Part shown: positions 41,427-51,924 of the stretch, piece by piece | Numbering within the stretch: the stretch's first letter is position 1 | Layout: each line of letters opens with the position of its first letter | Assembly: GCF_014076495.1 (NCBI RefSeq) | Contig: NZ_CP043575.1 | Location: forward strand, 1,550,001 to 1,614,000 | Source: Comamonas koreensis | GTDB lineage: Bacteria; Pseudomonadota; Gammaproteobacteria; Burkholderiales; Burkholderiaceae_C | DNA: 64,000 nt | Reading direction: 5' to 3' | The notes under the pieces: generated by a model | Told to the model about the DNA's origin: nothing | The model's database searches: none | The model's input: the letters and a program-made list of their open reading frames with translations, nothing else | Translations under genes and position numbers: made by a program

Positions 41427-41445
41427 AAGACGCAAGGCGTCTTTT
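41427..41445 (+). terminator. Short intrinsic terminator after the acyltransferase pair
   Basis: AAGACGC and GCGTCTT pair over an AAG loop, followed by TT (four T in a row), 60 bp after the acyltransferase stop. The remaining 41446-41638 interval holds no gene I can support. Confidence 0.5.
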
Positions 41446-41638
41446 GACGGTGGAGCCGTGGGTAGCTATTGCGGAGGAATGCGTCCCTAAGGTGCATGAA
41501 GCCAGAAAACTTGCCTTGGATTTGAGAAATTCCCGGCGCAAGCATCAGGACTAGGAGCCATGCGCTGCAGTGCTCATAAGCGGGGGATCAGAAGAGCGCT
41601 ACCTGACTGAGCGCATACCACCTGTACGGAGACCGAGA

Positions 41639-41734
41639 TGGCGGAAGACAGCTGGAGTCGAACCAACCCAGGAGTGGCTGACACCCCTCACCGGGTTTGA
41701 AGCCCGGCCGCGCCACCGGGCACGATTGCCTTCC
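41639..41734 (-). tRNA. selC: tRNA-Sec (anticodon UCA)
   Basis: A 96-nt tRNA including the encoded CCA, with the long extra arm and extended acceptor/T stem of selenocysteine tRNAs. The anticodon loop reads CTTCAAA (anticodon TCA), the T loop is GGTTCGACTCC, and the ends pair (GGAAGGCA with TGTCTTCC) followed by GCCA. The overall pattern aligns with E. coli selC. It is transcribed downstream of selB on the same strand. Its 3' end faces the acyltransferase pair; tRNA 3' ends are common integration sites for islands. Confidence 0.96.
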
Positions 41735-41823
41735 CTGCAACACGTGCGTGTTGGGCAAGATGGCCGATTGTAGCGGCTCTGCGTGGCGCCTGCGGCTGGC
41801 GCTGCCGCAGACCCTTGGGTGGC

Positions 41824-43749
41824 TTACGAGGTTGCGCCCGCCTGCCAGCGCACACCCGGGCGCAGCACATGCGTATCGCGCACGCGGCGGGTATAGCCCA
41901 CGCGGTCGAAGAACTCCAGGATCTGGATGGCGCGCTTGCGGCCCAGGGCCGTGGCATCGCGGAAGGCATGGGCCTGCACTTCGCCGCGCTCGGCCTGCTG
42001 GGCAAGCTCTGCGGTGAGTGCCGCCAGCGCATCCATGGAGGGGGCGGCATAGAAGAGGTCCTTGACCACCTGGAACACGAGGCCCTGGCGCGAGAGCTTT
42101 TTGAGCAGCTGGCGCACCAGCTCCTCCCCGGCGCCATGGTCGCGGGCCAGGTCGCGCACCCAGGGCGGGTCAAAGCGGCCTTCGGTGATCGCTGGCATCA
42201 AGCGCTGGGCGAGGGCCTGCTCGGCCTCGCTCAGCTGCACCTGGTGGCCGGGCAGGTGCAGCCAGGCGCCGCTGCTGGCGATCTGGCCGGCGGCGATCAG
42301 CGCATCGAGCAGGCCGTGGTAGAGCGCATCGTGCGGGCCATGCTGCAGCGCGGGCAGGGCCATGCGGCGCAGCCGGGCTGCGTTGATGCCGTGCTCATCG
42401 GGGGCGACTTCATGAAAGCGGTGCAGCGCCTGCAGCAGCTGGTCTTGCAACGTCTGCCAGGCCTGGCTGTCTACCAGCAGCGCATCGCCATCGGGCAGCG
42501 GCAGGTGGGTGCAGTGCTCGGCCACGACCGGTGTCGCCGTGCCAGTCAGCCGTACCAGCAGTGAGCGGGCCAGGCCCAGCGGGGCTTCGGCCAGCAGCGG
42601 ACCGGTGTCGGCGGTATCAATCCAGTGCGCCAAGGCGGCCAGGTAGGCCATGCGGCTGTCGCTGCGGCGCTTGCGGGCGGGCGCATAGGGATCGAGCACC
42701 ATGGCGCCGGCAATGGTACGGCTGGCCTGGGCATTGCGCACGATGACGCGGTCACCCGGCAGCACCAGGGCGGGGGCATCCAGCACCAGCTGGGCCAGCG
42801 CTTCGGTGCCCGGGGCCAGGTCGCCATCTTGCAGCAAGGCGATATGGCCGGTGCAGCGCATGGTGCCCAGGTGCAGGTGCACAGCCGACCACTGCGCCAG
42901 CGGCGCTGCATCGGCGAGCAGATGCAGGCGCACATCGATACGCTGGGTGGGTTGGCGCAGGCGCGCGTCCATGATCCAGTCGCCGCGCGTGATGGCCTCC
43001 TTGGCAATGCCTGCCAGGTTCAGCGCGCAGCGCTGGCCGGCCAGGCCGTGCTCGCTCGCCTGGTTCTGCGCATGGATGCTGCGCACGCGTACGGGCGCGC
43101 CGCTGGCCGAATGCACGAGGCTGTCGCCCACGGCCACCTGGCCATTGAAGACGGTGCCGGTCACCACCGTGCCCTGGCCGGGCAGGCTGAAGACCCGGTC
43201 CACTGCCAGGCGGAACAGCCCGCTGTTGGCGCGCTGGGGCATGGCCTGGGCCTGCTGGTGCAGGTGCTGGCGCAGCGCCCGCACGCCCGGGTCATCGGGC
43301 AGCGCGGCTGCGGTTTCAAAGACGGGCGCATCGGCCAGATTGCTGCGGGCCAGGATGGCGGTGATCTCGTCCCGCACCTCATCGATGCGGTCGCGGGGTA
43401 CGCGGTCGACCTTGGTGAGCGCCACCGTGCCCTGGCGGATGCCCAGCAGCTGCAAAATTTCCAGATGCTCCAGGGTCTGGGGCATCACGCCGTCATCGGC
43501 AGCCACCACCAGCAAGGCATGGTCAATGCCGACGGCGCCGGCGGCCATCGTGTGCACAAATTTCTCATGGCCGGGCACATCGATGATGCCCAGCACATCG
43601 CCATTGGCCAGCGGGGTGTAGGCGTAGCCCAGCTCGATCGAGATGCCGCGCGCCTTTTCTTCCTTCAGGCGGTCGGTCTCCACGCCGGTGAGCGCGCGCA
43701 CCAGGGTGGTCTTGCCATGGTCGATATGGCCTGCGGTGCCGATGATCAT
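41824..43749 (-). CDS. selB: Selenocysteine-specific elongation factor SelB
   Basis: 641 residues. The GTPase domain starts [22 protein letters not shown], with [14 protein letters not shown] and [10 protein letters not shown], the SelB-specific effector region. EF-Tu-like domains 2 and 3 follow to about residue 340. Winged-helix repeats in the C-terminal part (for example [27 protein letters not shown]) bind the SECIS hairpin. SelB delivers Sec-tRNA to the UGA of fdnG. Its start overlaps the selA stop by 4 bp, so the two are translationally coupled. Confidence 0.97.
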   Translation of the reverse strand: MIIGTAGHIDHGKTTLVRALTGVETDRLKEEKARGISIELGYAYTPLANGDVLGIIDVPGHEKFVHTMAAGAVGIDHALLVVAADDGVMPQTLEHLEILQLLGIRQGTVALTKVDRVPRDRIDEVRDEITAILARSNLADAPVFETAAALPDDPGVRALRQHLHQQAQAMPQRANSGLFRLAVDRVFSLPGQGTVVTGTVFNGQVAVGDSLVHSASGAPVRVRSIHAQNQASEHGLAGQRCALNLAGIAKEAITRGDWIMDARLRQPTQRIDVRLHLLADAAPLAQWSAVHLHLGTMRCTGHIALLQDGDLAPGTEALAQLVLDAPALVLPGDRVIVRNAQASRTIAGAMVLDPYAPARKRRSDSRMAYLAALAHWIDTADTGPLLAEAPLGLARSLLVRLTGTATPVVAEHCTHLPLPDGDALLVDSQAWQTLQDQLLQALHRFHEVAPDEHGINAARLRRMALPALQHGPHDALYHGLLDALIAAGQIASSGAWLHLPGHQVQLSEAEQALAQRLMPAITEGRFDPPWVRDLARDHGAGEELVRQLLKKLSRQGLVFQVVKDLFYAAPSMDALAALTAELAQQAERGEVQAHAFRDATALGRKRAIQILEFFDRVGYTRRVRDTHVLRPGVRWQAGATS

Positions 43750-45173
43750 GCCTGACCGTCCGCTGGGGTGCTGCCCAGGGCCAGCTGCTGCAGATTGGCG
43801 GCAAAGTCGGCCTGGTCAGCGGCTTCGAGGCAGCGCAGATCCAGCCAGAGCGCATCGTCGCGCAGCCGGCCGATCACCGGGCGCGGCAGCTGGCGCAGCG
43901 CGGCTTCGAGCTGCTGCAGCAGGCGCCCGGCGCGTTTGCGCTCTTGGGGGCGCACGACCAGGCCGTGGCTGGGCAGGCTCTCGACGGGCAATGCGCCGCT
44001 GCCGATCTGGCTGGTCATCGCGGCGTGCTCCACCCGATAGTCCGGCCCCAGCAAGCTTTGCAGTGGCGCCTGCAGCGCGATCGCTTGCTGCTCCATGGCA
44101 GCGGCCGGGCGGGTGAACAGGCGCAAGGTGGTCAGGCGCTCGGCCAGTTTTTCCGGGTGCAGATAGAGGCGCAAGGTCGGCTCGAGCGCAGCCAGGGTGA
44201 GCTTGCCCACGCGCAGTGCGCGCTTGAGCGGGTTCTTCTTGATCTGGGCGATCAAGGCCTTGCTACCGACGATGATGCCCGCCTGCGGGCCGCCCAGCAG
44301 CTTGTCGCCGCTGAAGGTCACGACATCGGCGCCAGCCTCGATGGTCTCGCGCACCGTCACCTCATAGGGCAGGCCCCAGTCGCGCATGTCGACCAAGGTG
44401 CCGCTGCCCAGGTCCACGATCAGCGGCAGCTGGCGCGCATGGGCGATGCGCGCCACATCGGCTTCGGCCACCGACTTGGTAAAGCCGCTGATCGCGTAGT
44501 TGCTGCAGTGCACCTTCATCAGCGCAGCGCTGTGCTCGCCCAGCGCGGCCTCGTAGTCTCTCTCATGGGTGCGGTTGGTGGTGCCTACCTCCACCAGGCG
44601 GGCGCCGGCGCGCGTCATCACATCGGGGATGCGGAAGGCGCCGCCAATCTCGACCAGCTCGCCGCGGGAGACCACCACTTCCTTGTCGCGTGCCAAGGTG
44701 GACAGCACCAGCAGCACGGCTGCCGCATTGTTGTTGACGATGGTGGCGGCTTCGGCGCCAGTGAGGCGGCAGACCAGGTCTTCGACCAGGTCATCGCGGT
44801 CGCCCCGGCCGCCGTCGGCCAGGTCGTATTCGAGATTGCTGGGGGTCGCCAGCGCCTGCACCACCGCGTCAATAGCCTCTTGCGGCAGCAGCGCGCGGCC
44901 CAGGTTGGTGTGCAGCACCGTGCCGGTCAGGTTGTAGACCGCCTTGAGGCGCGGCGCAAACAGCTGCTGGAGCTTTTGCTCGGCAGCGTCCAGCAAGGCA
45001 TCGGCACCCTCTGCGTTGCTGCCCGCCTCTGCCAGCCAGCGGCTGCGCGCCTCGCCCAGCGCTGCGCGGATGGCCTGCGTGCACTGGGTCTTGCCATAGC
45101 TGTCCACCAGCGCAGCGGTGCGCGGGTGCTGCAGCAGCTTGTCAACAGAGGGCAGGTGGGACGGTGCGTTCAT
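43746..45173 (-). CDS. selA: L-seryl-tRNA(Sec) selenium transferase SelA
   Basis: 475 residues from the ATG at 45173 (a TTG two codons upstream is less likely). The N-terminal part begins [24 protein letters not shown]. The PLP lysine is in [19 protein letters not shown], and [18 protein letters not shown] and [11 protein letters not shown] are family signatures. SelA forms a decamer that converts Ser-tRNA(Sec) to Sec-tRNA(Sec) with selenophosphate. It lies between fdhE (110 bp upstream) and selB (4-bp overlap). Confidence 0.97.
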   Translation of the reverse strand: MNAPSHLPSVDKLLQHPRTAALVDSYGKTQCTQAIRAALGEARSRWLAEAGSNAEGADALLDAAEQKLQQLFAPRLKAVYNLTGTVLHTNLGRALLPQEAIDAVVQALATPSNLEYDLADGGRGDRDDLVEDLVCRLTGAEAATIVNNNAAAVLLVLSTLARDKEVVVSRGELVEIGGAFRIPDVMTRAGARLVEVGTTNRTHERDYEAALGEHSAALMKVHCSNYAISGFTKSVAEADVARIAHARQLPLIVDLGSGTLVDMRDWGLPYEVTVRETIEAGADVVTFSGDKLLGGPQAGIIVGSKALIAQIKKNPLKRALRVGKLTLAALEPTLRLYLHPEKLAERLTTLRLFTRPAAAMEQQAIALQAPLQSLLGPDYRVEHAAMTSQIGSGALPVESLPSHGLVVRPQERKRAGRLLQQLEAALRQLPRPVIGRLRDDALWLDLRCLEAADQADFAANLQQLALGSTPADGQA

Positions 45174-45283
45174 GGGCAAACAAGCTCAAACAAGGGCTGA
45201 AACAAAAAAACGATGGGCTGCAGCGGGCAGCGCCATCGTCCAGTATGGCATGGTGCCAAAACGTTCAGGTGCTCGGCACGCGC

Positions 45284-46249
45284 TCAGTGCAGATCGGGCA
45301 CGCTGCCATCGGCATCGGCCGCTTGCGGCTCGGCCACGGCGACAAACAGCAGCGGGTTGCCGCTGGCGCGCGAGAACGCGGTCTGCTCGCTCATCAAGAG
45401 GTCCAGCATCAGGCTGGCCAGGTCATCGGCCAGCGGCTCGGCCAGCGGGTCTTTTTCCTGGTTGACCAGCTTGCGGTAGCTGCCGCATTCGGTGCAGGTT
45501 TCGGCCAGCACCACATCCTTGCCACCTTCCAGGCCCTGGTAGCGCACGCCCTTGGTCGATTCGCAGTGGCTGCATTTGACGCGCACCATATGCCATTCGG
45601 TGGCGCAGCAGCCGCAGTGCAGGTAGCGGTGGCCGGCCATCTTGCCGCCAATGCGTACCACGCCGGCGACCGGCTCGCTGGCGCAGACCGGGCAGATGGT
45701 GGCCGGGTCGGTGAAGGGGATGTCGGCCAGGCGCAGCTGGCTGGCGCGGGTGGCAAACACCACTTGCAAGGCCGCCATGACAAAAGGTGCCAGGCCCACA
45801 TCGCGCGCGGCCAGCTCCTTGGTCAGCAGGCGCTTGGCCAGCGCATTGCGGTCGTCGGTGTTGCAGCGCTGCAGCTCGCCAATCAGCGGCTGCAAGGCCT
45901 CGGGCAGGCCATCGGCACTGGCCAACTGGGCGAGCATGCCGTCCAGCACCTGGTGCCAGATGGGGTCCAGGTGGTCAGCGGCCGGCAAGAGCGGCGACGA
46001 GTACTGCTGAGCCTGGGCGATGGCCGCTGCATCGGGGGCAGCCACCTGCAGGCCCTGGGCTGCTTTGTGCTGGGCATCCACCAGCTTGGCGATGAACAGC
46101 AGGTAGTCTGCAATCGGGTTGCCGTCGGCCAGTTGGCGAATACGCTGCGCACGGTCGAGGAAAAGACTGCTGGTATTGGGCAGCAGCACGCGTGGAAAAC
46201 TGGTGTGGTCGAGCGACTCGATCTCACCGGGTTGAAGAATGCGTTGCAT
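45284..46249 (-). CDS. fdhE: Formate dehydrogenase accessory protein FdhE
   Basis: 321 residues, no signal peptide. The C-terminal half has four CxxC pairs typical of FdhE, in CPVCASEP, CGCC, CSHCES and CTECGSYRK, forming rubredoxin-like iron sites. FdhE interacts with the catalytic subunit of formate dehydrogenase-N/-O and is needed for its activity. It lies downstream of fdnGHI but beyond an intrinsic terminator, and upstream of selAB, so its expression may track either the enzyme or the selenocysteine genes. Confidence 0.96.
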   Translation of the reverse strand: MQRILQPGEIESLDHTSFPRVLLPNTSSLFLDRAQRIRQLADGNPIADYLLFIAKLVDAQHKAAQGLQVAAPDAAAIAQAQQYSSPLLPAADHLDPIWHQVLDGMLAQLASADGLPEALQPLIGELQRCNTDDRNALAKRLLTKELAARDVGLAPFVMAALQVVFATRASQLRLADIPFTDPATICPVCASEPVAGVVRIGGKMAGHRYLHCGCCATEWHMVRVKCSHCESTKGVRYQGLEGGKDVVLAETCTECGSYRKLVNQEKDPLAEPLADDLASLMLDLLMSEQTAFSRASGNPLLFVAVAEPQAADADGSVPDLH

Positions 46250-46263
46250 ACGGGGATTTTCTC

Positions 46264-46303
46264 AAAAATCAACGCCGATAGACCTGGCGGGGCTATCGGC
46301 GTT
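46264..46303 (-). terminator. Intrinsic terminator between fdnI and fdhE
   Basis: An 11-bp perfect stem AACGCCGATAG/CTATCGGCGTT with an 11-nt loop is followed on the minus strand by GATTTTTGAG. It lies 67 bp after the fdnI stop and 15 bp before fdhE, placing the enzyme subunits and the maturation genes in separate or attenuated transcripts. Confidence 0.88.
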
Positions 46304-46370
46304 GGGGAGCAGGGAGGGCCTGGCCCGGCGCAGCGCTGGGCTGCTCGCCGGGGCATGCCCAGGGGGCGCA

Positions 46371-47033
46371 TCAGGCGCCGTGCTTGTGGCTGGCGGGCTT
46401 GTCCAGGTCCGCCGTGTCACCCGTCATGCGGCGGTACCACAGCGGGTGGTGAAAGCGCGCCCAGGCGCGGGTCACCGTGCCGCGCGTCATCGCGCGGATC
46501 GTGCCCTGGGTCCAGATGGCCGCGTAGATGTGGGCGATGATCAGACCGATCAGGCCGAAGGCCGACAGCGCATGCAGCAGCGCCGCAGCGCGCACCACGT
46601 TCACCGGCAGGTTCCACCAGGCGCGCCACATCAGCACGCCGGTCACCAACAGGCCCGCCATGCACACCACCAGCATCCAGAACAGCACTTTCTGGCCGCC
46701 GTTGTACTTGTCCACCGGTGGCATCTTCTCGTGCTCGCCGTTGACCAGCGCGGGCACATTCCTGAGCCACTCGACATCGTTCTTGCGGATGATGTTGAGC
46801 TGCCAGAAGCGGAAGAACATCAGCACGAAGCCGACGGTCATCACCAGACCGATGTAGGGATGCAGAATGCGGGTCCAGGGGCCGCCACCGAACAGGTTCG
46901 TCATGAAGAAGAACGAGGGGTGGAAGAACGCTAGGCCCGACAAGGCCAGCAGCACAAAGCTGATCGCGACCACCCAGTGGTTGACGCGTTCGCCAGCGGT
47001 GTAGCGTTGGAGATCACGGGTCTTGCTTTTCAT
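46371..47033 (-). CDS. fdnI: Formate dehydrogenase cytochrome b556 subunit (gamma)
   Basis: 220 residues with four membrane segments. It starts [39 protein letters not shown]; the His in NHW and later histidines ([23 protein letters not shown]) are haem-b ligands in the FdnI/FdoI family. It anchors the alpha-beta dimer to the inner membrane and passes electrons to quinone. The ATG at 47033 overlaps the fdnH stop by 4 bp. Confidence 0.95.
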   Translation of the reverse strand: MKSKTRDLQRYTAGERVNHWVVAISFVLLALSGLAFFHPSFFFMTNLFGGGPWTRILHPYIGLVMTVGFVLMFFRFWQLNIIRKNDVEWLRNVPALVNGEHEKMPPVDKYNGGQKVLFWMLVVCMAGLLVTGVLMWRAWWNLPVNVVRAAALLHALSAFGLIGLIIAHIYAAIWTQGTIRAMTRGTVTRAWARFHHPLWYRRMTGDTADLDKPASHKHGA

Positions 47034-47971
47034 CGTCCAGACTCCTCGTGGTGGTCGGCGCCCTTGTCCGCGCGCGCCTTGGCGGCCTCTTCCTCTTCCA
47101 GCTCCTCGGGCACTTCGATCGGGCCCTTGGTGATGTAGTGGAAGAAGCTGCCGACAGCGGCCACGCCCAGCGCTGCCAGCGCCAGCGGCTTGGCCACACC
47201 CTTCCACAGGCTCACCATGGGGCTGATCGATGGATCATCGGGCAGGCCGTGGTAGAGCGAGGGCTTGTCGCCATGGTGCAGCACATACATCACGTGGGTG
47301 CCGCCCACGCCTTGCGGATCGTAGAGGCCAGCCTTGTCAAAGCCGCGCTCCTTCAGGTCGACAATGCGCTCCTCGGCACGCTCTTGCATGGCGGTCTTGG
47401 TGCCAAACATGATCGCGCCGGTCGGGCAGGTCTTGACGCAGGCGGGCTCCTGGCCCACGGCCACGCGGTCCGAACACAGCGTGCACTTGTAGGCCTTGTG
47501 GTCCTTTTTGGAGATGCGCGGAATGTTGAACGGGCAGCCGGTCACGCAGTAGCCGCAGCCCACGCAGTTTTCCTCCTGGAAATCCACGATGCCGTTGGTG
47601 TACTGCAAGATCGCACCGGGAGAGGGACAGGCCTTGAGGCAGCCCGGGTCTTCGCAGTGCATGCAGCCGTCCTTGCGGATCAGCCATTCGAGGTTGCCGG
47701 TGGCTTCGTTTTCGTACTCGGAAAACCGCATCACCGTCCAGGAGTTGGCCGTCAGGTCGGTCGGGTTGTCGTACACCCCGGCCGCTGCCGTGCCCACATC
47801 GTCACGCAGATCGTTCCACTCCATGCAGGCGGTCTGGCAGGCCTTGCAGCCGATGCACTTGGAGACATCGATCAGCTTGGCCACCTCACCGCCATGCGGG
47901 CTGCGCACGCTGGGCGATGGGGTGGTGGTGGCGGAGCGGCGCTTGATATCCAATGATTGAAGAGATGACAT
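47030..47971 (-). CDS. fdnH: Formate dehydrogenase iron-sulfur subunit (beta)
   Basis: 313 residues with four [4Fe-4S] motifs: [51 protein letters not shown] and [26 protein letters not shown] single C-terminal membrane anchor follows ([19 protein letters not shown]). The order is that of E. coli FdnH/FdoH. It relays electrons from the molybdenum/selenocysteine site of FdnG to the haems of FdnI. An AAGGAG precedes the ATG, which lies 9 bp after the fdnG stop. Confidence 0.97.
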   Translation of the reverse strand: MSSLQSLDIKRRSATTTPSPSVRSPHGGEVAKLIDVSKCIGCKACQTACMEWNDLRDDVGTAAAGVYDNPTDLTANSWTVMRFSEYENEATGNLEWLIRKDGCMHCEDPGCLKACPSPGAILQYTNGIVDFQEENCVGCGYCVTGCPFNIPRISKKDHKAYKCTLCSDRVAVGQEPACVKTCPTGAIMFGTKTAMQERAEERIVDLKERGFDKAGLYDPQGVGGTHVMYVLHHGDKPSLYHGLPDDPSISPMVSLWKGVAKPLALAALGVAAVGSFFHYITKGPIEVPEELEEEEAAKARADKGADHHEESGR

Positions 47972-47980
47972 CGCTGCTCC

Positions 47981-50900
47981 TTAGATCTTCTCAACCTTCA
48001 CGAGGAAGGTCTTGAACTCTGGCGTGTTGCTGTTGCCATCACCCACAAACGGGGTGAGGGTGTTGGCGAGGAAGCCAGGCTTGGTCAGGCCCTTGAAGCC
48101 CCAGTGGATAGGGATACCCACGTGGTGCACCGTCTTGCCTTCGATCTGCATGGGCTTGATGCGCTTGGTCACCACCGCAGCGGCCTTGATGTAGCCACGC
48201 TTGGAGCTGACCTTGACCATCGCGCCCGTCGCGATGCCGATCTCCTTGGCCAGCGCCTCGCCGATCTCGACGAACTGCTCGGGCTGGATGATGGAGTTGA
48301 GCAGCGCGTGCTTGGTCCAATAGTGGAAGTGCTCCGTCAGGCGGTAGGTCGTGCCCACATGCGGGAATTCGTCTGCCTTGCCGAAGGTCTCCCAGATGGC
48401 CGGGAAGACGCGGGCGGCCGGGTTGCTGACCGCCTTGTCGTTCTTCGGGTACATCGGGTTGTAGCCCAGCGGGTTGTCGAATGCCTCGTAGTGCGTCGGG
48501 AACGGGCCTTCGTTCATGCCCTTGCGGGCAAAGAAGCGTGCCACCCCTTCGGGGTTCATGATGAACGGGCCGGTGCCGGTCTCGGGCTTGATGGTCGGGC
48601 CGTAGTCGGGCACGTCCGCGCCGCCCCAGGTCGAGCCATTCCACTTGACCAAGGTGCGGTTGGGGTTGAAAGGCTTGCCTTCCAGATCCGCCGATGCGCG
48701 GTTGTACAGCACGCGGCGGTTGGCCGGCCAGGCCCAGGCCCAGTTCAGCGTGTTGCCGATGCCGGTCGGGTCGCTGTTGTCGCGGCGGCCCATCTGGTTG
48801 CCCGCCTCGGTCCAGCTGCCCGTCCAGATCCAGCAGCCACTCATCGTGGAGCCGTCGTCACGCAGCTCGCCAAAGCCGGACAGCTGCTGGCCGGCAGGGC
48901 GCAGCACCTTGCCATCGGGCGCCGTCAGGTCGGTCAGTGCGCGGCCGTTGTACTCCTTGGCAATCTCTTCGGACGAAGGGTGCGCGGGCTGTGCATATGG
49001 CCACCACAGGTTCTGGATCGGATCGGGGAACTTGCCGCCGTCCTTTTGGTAGGCCGCCTTCATGCGCAGGTGCAGCGCCGACATGATCGCGATGTCGGTC
49101 TTGGCCTCGCCTGGGGGCTCGGAGGCCTTCCAGTGCCACTGCAGCACACGCGAGGAGCTCACGACGGCGCCATCTTCTTCTGCGAAGCAGGTGGTGGGCA
49201 GGCGGAACACCTCGGTCTGCACCGATGCGGTATCGATGTCGTTGTACTCGCCGTAGTTCTTCCAGAACTCCGAGGTCTCGGTGGCCAGCGGGTCCATCAC
49301 GACCAGGAACTTGAGCTTGGCCAGCCCGTTGCGCACACGGCTCTTGTTGGACAGCGCCGCCAGCGGGTTGAAGCCCTGGGCGATGTAGCCGTTGACCTTG
49401 CCTTCGTTCATCAGCTCGAAAATCTGCAGCATGTCGTACTGCTTGTCGAGCTTGGGCAGGTAGTCATAGGCCCAGTTGTTGTCCTTGGTTGCAGCCGGTC
49501 CCCAGAAAGCCTTCATCAGGCTGACGTGGAACTTGGGGTAGTTCTGCCAGTAGCTCATCTGGTTGGCACGCAAAGGTTTTTGCGTGCGCGCGTCGATGTA
49601 CTTCTGGTAGTCCTGCTCCCCTTGGTTGGCCAGCGTCAGGTAGCCGGGCAGTGCGTTGGACAGCAGGCCCAGGTCGGTCAGCCCCTGGATGTTGGAGTGA
49701 CCGCGCAAGGCGTTCATGCCACCACCGGCGACACCGATATTGCCCAAGAGCAGCTGCACCATGGCGCCGGTGCGCAGGATCTGCGCGCCGATCGAGTGCT
49801 GGGTCCAGCCGAGGGCATACAGGATGGTTGCCGCGCGGCCCGCTTGTGCCGTCGATGCGAGCTTTTCGCAGACATGCAGGAACTTGGCCTGGGGCGTGCC
49901 GCAGACGCTCTCCACCTTCTCAGGCGTGTAGCTGGCGTAGTGGCGCTTGAGCCATTGGTAGACGCAGCGCGGGTGCTGCAGGCTCGGGTCGGTCTTGACG
50001 TAACCGTCCTCGCCCAGCTCGTAGTCCCAGCTGGCCTTGTCGTAGGTGCGCTTTTCCGGGTTGTAGCCCGAGAAGATGCCTTCGTCGAACGCAAAGTCTT
50101 CCCGCACGATGAACGTGAAGTCGGTGTAGTTGCGCACGTACTCGTGGTGGATCTTGTCGTTCGTCAGCAGGTAGTTGATCACACCGCCGAGGAAAACAAT
50201 GTCCGAGCCGGAGCGGATAGGGGCGTAGAAATCTGCCACCGATGCCGAGCGGTTGAAGCGCGGGTCGACCACCATGAAGTGAGCCTTGTTGTGCTCCTTC
50301 GCCTCGGTCACCCATTTGAAGCCGCAAGGGTGGGCTTCAGCGGCATTGCCGCCCATGATCAAAATAACGTCCGCGTTCTTGATGTCGACCCAATGGTTCG
50401 TCATCGCTCCACGGCCAAACGTCGGGGCAAGACCTGCCACCGTCGGGCCGTGTCAGACACGGGCTTGGTTATCGAACGCCAACATGCCCCAAGAGCGGGC
50501 CACTTTGTAGGTGATGTAACCGGCTTCGTTGCTGGAGGCCGAGGCGGCCAGCATGCCGGTCGAGGTCCAACGGTTCACCGTCAGGCCATCATCGGTCTTC
50601 TCGAGGAAGTTCGCGTCGCGATCGTCCTTGAGCAGCTTGGTAATGCGGGTCAGGGCCTCATCCCAGGACAGGCGCTTCCACTCATTGGAGCCGGGCGCGC
50701 GGTATTCGGGGTAGAGCAGGCGGTTGGGGCTGTGGACGATGTCCAGCAGCGATGCGCCCTTGGGGCACAGGGTGCCGCGGTTGACGGGGTGGTCGGGATC
50801 GCCTTCGACGTGGATCACCGAGAGTTTGGCGTTCTTGCCGCCATCGCCCAGCGAGTACATCAAAATGCCGCAGCCAACAGAGCAATACGTGCAGGTTTGC

Positions 50901-51043
50901 CGTGTCACTGTGCTGCCGACCAGCTTGTACTGACGGACTCCGGCAAGCGCAGTGGCGGGCGAGAAGCCCATCACTGCCAGGCTGGAACCCGCCAGAGTCG
51001 AACCAGTCACTTTCATGAACTGGCGTCTGGAGAATTGCACCAT
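47981..51043 (-). CDS. fdnG: Formate dehydrogenase catalytic subunit, selenoprotein (alpha)
   Basis: 1020 residues when the TGA at 50453-50455 is read as selenocysteine (residue 197, versus 196 in E. coli FdnG). The context FDNQARV-U-HGPTVAGLAPTFGRGAMTNHWVDIKN is the conserved active site. The N-terminus has a twin-arginine signal (SRRQFMK). A [4Fe-4S] site CTYCSVGCG and the molybdopterin-dinucleotide domains of the DMSO-reductase family follow. It oxidises formate in the periplasm. A SECIS-like hairpin directly follows the UGA, and selA, selB and selC lie in the same locus. Starting at MVQFSRR avoids an unrelated upstream extension. The 200-bp divergent upstream region must hold its promoter; no clear FNR or NarL site was recognised. 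Confidence 0.96.
50420..50455 (-). promoter_or_regulatory. UGA selenocysteine codon and bacterial SECIS-like hairpin in fdnG
   Basis: The UGA at 50455-50453 is followed in the mRNA by CACGGCCCGACGG and then a hairpin GGCA-GGTCT-TGCC, with the GGTCT apical loop also found in the E. coli fdhF/fdnG SECIS. Flanking CGACGG/CCGACG can extend the stem. SelB binds this loop to insert Sec. Confidence 0.9.
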
Positions 51044-51281
51044 GGGGTGTCCTTTCAATGAAGGATGCTTGTTTTCTATGCTTACGACACAAATTGTAGT
51101 CTTCTCCCTCTGAAAGCAGAATAGTTGGGCATTCCGGGTATTCAGCACGTTTGACAAATTGGTAAAAATACGAGTGGGACCATCTGTCAGCGAGAAATAC
51201 CAATACATTTCACAAACTTGCATGAAATTGTGAATAATATGCTTTATGAATTTTTTGCGGCCTGAATCCAAGGGGGAGACC

Positions 51282-51863
51282 ATGGACCACGAAGACGCGG
51301 CTGCGCGCCGTCCCTTTTTGCTCTGGGCGCTGTCGGCATCGGCATCGGCATTGCTGGCGGGCTGCGGCTCGTCGCCGCCGCGCAGCGCCCGGCGAGAGAG
51401 TGGCCAGCGCACGGCAGGTGGCGCGGGGTCCTCGCCCCGGGTGGACACCGGCGTGGTACCCGTCAACCTGGGCTTGAGCGGCGAGCTGCGCGAGGCGCTC
51501 TATGCACGGGTCATGCTGGTGGTCAACACGCCCTACACCTATGGCGGCAATACGCCCGAAGGTGGCTTTGACTGCAGCGGTCTGATCCAGTACGCGATCC
51601 AGGGCATCACCACGCGCCGCTTGCCCCGCACCACGGCGCAGTGGGCGGGCGTGAGCGCCGAGATCGACCGGCGCGACCTGCAGCGCGGCGATTTTGTGTT
51701 CTTCAACACCATGGGCGGGCGCTACTCGCACATGGGCATTTATGCCGGCAACAACCAGTTTGTCCATGCGCCGTCGAGCGGCGGCGTGGTCAAGACGGTG
51801 AGCCTGGACAATCCCTATTTCTCACGCCGCTTCACCGAGGCACGCACGATTTTTGACGCATGA
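51282..51863 (+). CDS. NlpC/P60 family cell-wall endopeptidase lipoprotein
   Basis: 193 residues from the ATG at 51282, which follows AAGGGGGAG (an ATG at 51246 is also in frame). A signal peptide ends in the lipobox LLAGC, so the protein is likely lipid-anchored in the envelope. The catalytic NlpC/P60 domain covers the C-terminal 125 residues: YTYGGNTPEGGFDCSGLIQY with Cys98, RGDFVFFNT, and SHMGIYAGNNQFVHAP with His150. The family cleaves stem peptides of peptidoglycan (Spr/MepS-like). It is divergent from fdnG and convergent with the next gene; no partner is implied. Confidence 0.92.
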   Translation: MDHEDAAARRPFLLWALSASASALLAGCGSSPPRSARRESGQRTAGGAGSSPRVDTGVVPVNLGLSGELREALYARVMLVVNTPYTYGGNTPEGGFDCSGLIQYAIQGITTRRLPRTTAQWAGVSAEIDRRDLQRGDFVFFNTMGGRYSHMGIYAGNNQFVHAPSSGGVVKTVSLDNPYFSRRFTEARTIFDA

Positions 51864-51924
51864 GAATATTCATCGGCTGAATAAAACAAGAGGCAGCGCG
51901 CCCAAAACGGCGGCAAAGGCGGGG

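Noticed and set aside
50453..50455. Nonsense mutation splitting the formate dehydrogenase gene
   Set aside because: The TGA is at the selenocysteine position, with SECIS-like structure and Sec machinery adjacent.
48104..51061. 985-codon open frame antisense to fdnG
   Set aside because: It is a mirror of a strongly conserved gene, with no recognisable domain and Val/Gly/Arg-rich composition.
51044..51245. FNR or sigma-54 promoter upstream of fdnG
   Set aside because: Only weak partial matches such as TTGACAAATTGG were seen; none meets the consensus well enough to report.
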